DNA from: an uncultured Collinsella sp. | Lineage (GTDB): Bacteria; Actinomycetota; Coriobacteriia; Coriobacteriales; Coriobacteriaceae | Assembly (NCBI GenBank): GCA_900555225.1 | Contig: USKL01000105.1 | Span: 1 to 6,010, forward strand | DNA: 6,010 nucleotides | Direction: 5' to 3' | Shown here: piece by piece, positions 4,951-6,010 of the stretch | Position numbering within the stretch: position 1 is the first letter of the stretch | How the letters are laid out: every line of letters begins with the position of its first letter | The notes under the pieces: model-generated | What the model saw: only the letters and a program-made list of their open reading frames with translations | What the model was told of the DNA's origin: nothing | Databases searched by the model: none | Program-made: the position numbers and the translations under genes

Positions 4951-5697
4951 CTAGAACAGGAAGCCGATGGCGATGAGGGCGATGCTGACGATGAGCACGG
5001 CGATGTCCAGGCCCTTGATGGGGTAGCGCTTGTACGAGCTGGCGCGCGTACGCAGATAGAAGCCGCGCTGTTCTGCCGCCAAGGCTGTGGCATCGGTCTT
5101 GCCCACGCTCGAGATGAGCAGTGGCACGCACAGTGGCAGCATGAGCTTAAGCTTCTTGATGGGGTTCTTGGTGTCGTACTCGACGCCGCGTGCGGTCTGC
5201 GCCTCCATGATGGCGTTCATCTCCTGACCAAACACCGGCACAAAGCGCAGCGCCGTGGTAAAGGTGAAGGCATAGCGATACGGCACGTGCAGCACCTCGA
5301 CGCAGGCGTTGGCAAGGTCGTTGAGTTTGGTCACCATGAGCATGAGGATGAGCGGTAACGCCACACCCAGCAGGCGCAGGCAGGCCTTCGATCCTGTGAT
5401 GAGGCCCGTGTCGGTGATAAAACCCCACACCACGTTGCCATCGCGCATAAAGGCCAGCTGGAGCACCAGCATGATAAGCGCGAGCGGAATCAGCAACTTG
5501 AGCAGCGAAAACAGACGGTCGACGACGCCGGCATAGGCACCCAGCGCAAGGGTGAGTGCCAAAAAGCCCAGCAGCGCCACGTAGGTGTCGGACAAGAAGA
5601 TGCCGACGATGATGGCGGCGGCGAGGCCCAGTTTGACGACGGGATTCAGGCGATGCAGCAGCGTATCGCCCGGCATGTAGTCGATGACGTTAACCAC
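4951..5697 (-). CDS. ecfT: ECF transporter transmembrane (T) component EcfT
   Basis: This 248-residue membrane protein is the T component of an energy-coupling factor (ECF) importer. It links two cytoplasmic ATPases to a substrate-binding S protein for uptake of vitamins or metal ions. Hydrophobic helices occupy about 24-57, 66-84, 105-122 and 228-248. The family opening LHRLNPVVKLGLA is at 14-26. The coupling helix motif ARG is seen in EAQTARGVEYDT (165-176), and a second in AAEQRGFYLR (207-216), where Gln replaces the usual Ala or Ser before Arg-Gly. I chose the GTG at 5697: AAGGAG (5708-5713) is ten bases upstream, and the start overlaps the ATPase stop by eight bases, so translation is probably coupled. 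The ATG at 5730 has no usable site, because AAGGAG lies inside its reading frame. Confidence 0.9.
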   Translation of the reverse strand: MVNVIDYMPGDTLLHRLNPVVKLGLAAAIIVGIFLSDTYVALLGFLALTLALGAYAGVVDRLFSLLKLLIPLALIMLVLQLAFMRDGNVVWGFITDTGLITGSKACLRLLGVALPLILMLMVTKLNDLANACVEVLHVPYRYAFTFTTALRFVPVFGQEMNAIMEAQTARGVEYDTKNPIKKLKLMLPLCVPLLISSVGKTDATALAAEQRGFYLRTRASSYKRYPIKGLDIAVLIVSIALIAIGFLF

Positions 5698-6010
5698 GGT
5701 GGACCATCTCCTTGGTAATTCGAACGACATCGGTGACCTCGCTCACCTGCGCAAAAGCGGGCGAGACGGAAGATGCCAGACGGCGCGAGAGCTCGATAAC
5801 CTGGGGAGGCTCCACGTAGGCACGCCGCATGAGATCGATGTTCGAGAATAGCTCGTGCGTGCGGCCGCGGTCGAGGATGCGACCGTCGGCCATTACCACA
5901 ATGCGCTCGGCAAAGTCGGAGACGACTTCCATATCGTGGCAGACCATGATAACGGCGCAACCGCGCTCGGCCATGGTACGCACCGTTTCCATGACGGTCA
6001 TGCACTCGCG
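5690..6010 (-). CDS. ECF transporter ATPase component, C-terminal part
   Basis: The frame is open to the right edge, so only the last 106 residues of an ABC ATPase are visible. The ATG at 6001 is internal, because codons for Arg-Glu-Cys precede it without a stop. AVIMVCHDMEVVSDFAERIVVMADGRILDRG contains the switch histidine (His25 of the visible part), which senses the ATP gamma-phosphate, and the standard strand-turn that follows. The tail MRRAYVEPPQVIELSRRL is typical of EcfA proteins (CbiO-like). Walker A, Walker B and the signature motif lie outside the window. The gene overlaps the EcfT start, so the two form one operon; the second ATPase and the S component probably lie further upstream, or the ATPase is a double-domain protein. 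Confidence 0.9.
   Translation of the reverse strand, partial: RECMTVMETVRTMAERGCAVIMVCHDMEVVSDFAERIVVMADGRILDRGRTHELFSNIDLMRRAYVEPPQVIELSRRLASSVSPAFAQVSEVTDVVRITKEMVHRG
5708..5713 (-). promoter_or_regulatory. Ribosome binding site for ecfT inside the ATPase gene
   Basis: On the minus strand AAGGAG lies within the last codons of the ATPase gene, ten bases before the GTG at 5697. It decides the ecfT start against the longer frame starting at 5730 and implies translational coupling. Confidence 0.6.

Overview
The window looks like a chromosomal segment of a high-GC gut Actinomycetota of the class Coriobacteriia, most likely Collinsella or a close relative. This is inferred from GC-rich codon use, the gene families present and a short repeat I associate with that group; no marker gene settles it. 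I see no RNA gene, insertion sequence, CRISPR array or phage gene.

Layout from left to right. (1) The 3' part of a plus-strand gene for a small three-helix membrane protein ends at 466. (2) It converges on a minus-strand gene (505-1638) for a secreted coiled-coil protein with a lysozyme-like C-terminal domain, a probable cell-wall hydrolase. A strong shared hairpin terminator (472-494) lies between them. (3) A 234-base AT-richer gap (1639-1872) carries a cluster of operator-like palindromes. (4) A minus-strand MOSC-domain gene follows (1873-2505), preceded on the same strand by a possible 35-codon ORF (2529-2636). (5) Divergently from these runs a plus-strand pair: an ATP-grasp ligase resembling D-aspartate ligase (2738-3994) and an aspartate/glutamate-family racemase (4079-4825). 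(6) A second convergent hairpin terminator (4885-4922) separates the racemase from a minus-strand ECF transporter pair: the T component (4951-5697) and the C-terminal end of the ATPase (5690 to the right edge).

The most meaningful functional unit is the ligase-racemase pair. In lactic acid bacteria and enterococci, a D-aspartate ligase (Asl) next to an aspartate racemase makes the D-Asp cross-bridge of peptidoglycan. The same logic fits here: the racemase would make D-Asp from L-Asp, and the ligase would attach it to the diamino acid of the stem peptide of the wall precursor. Both genes have a -10-like hexamer followed at nearly the same distance by the palindrome TTGCGCAA, which suggests shared control. 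The nearby secreted hydrolase-like gene adds a second cell-wall function. The ECF module imports a vitamin or similar micronutrient, but its substrate-binding S component is not in the window.

There is no clear sign of a wholly new system. The best candidates for something undescribed are the 35-codon ORF ahead of the MOSC gene, the palindrome cluster at 1702-1745, and the paired TTGCGCAA sites.
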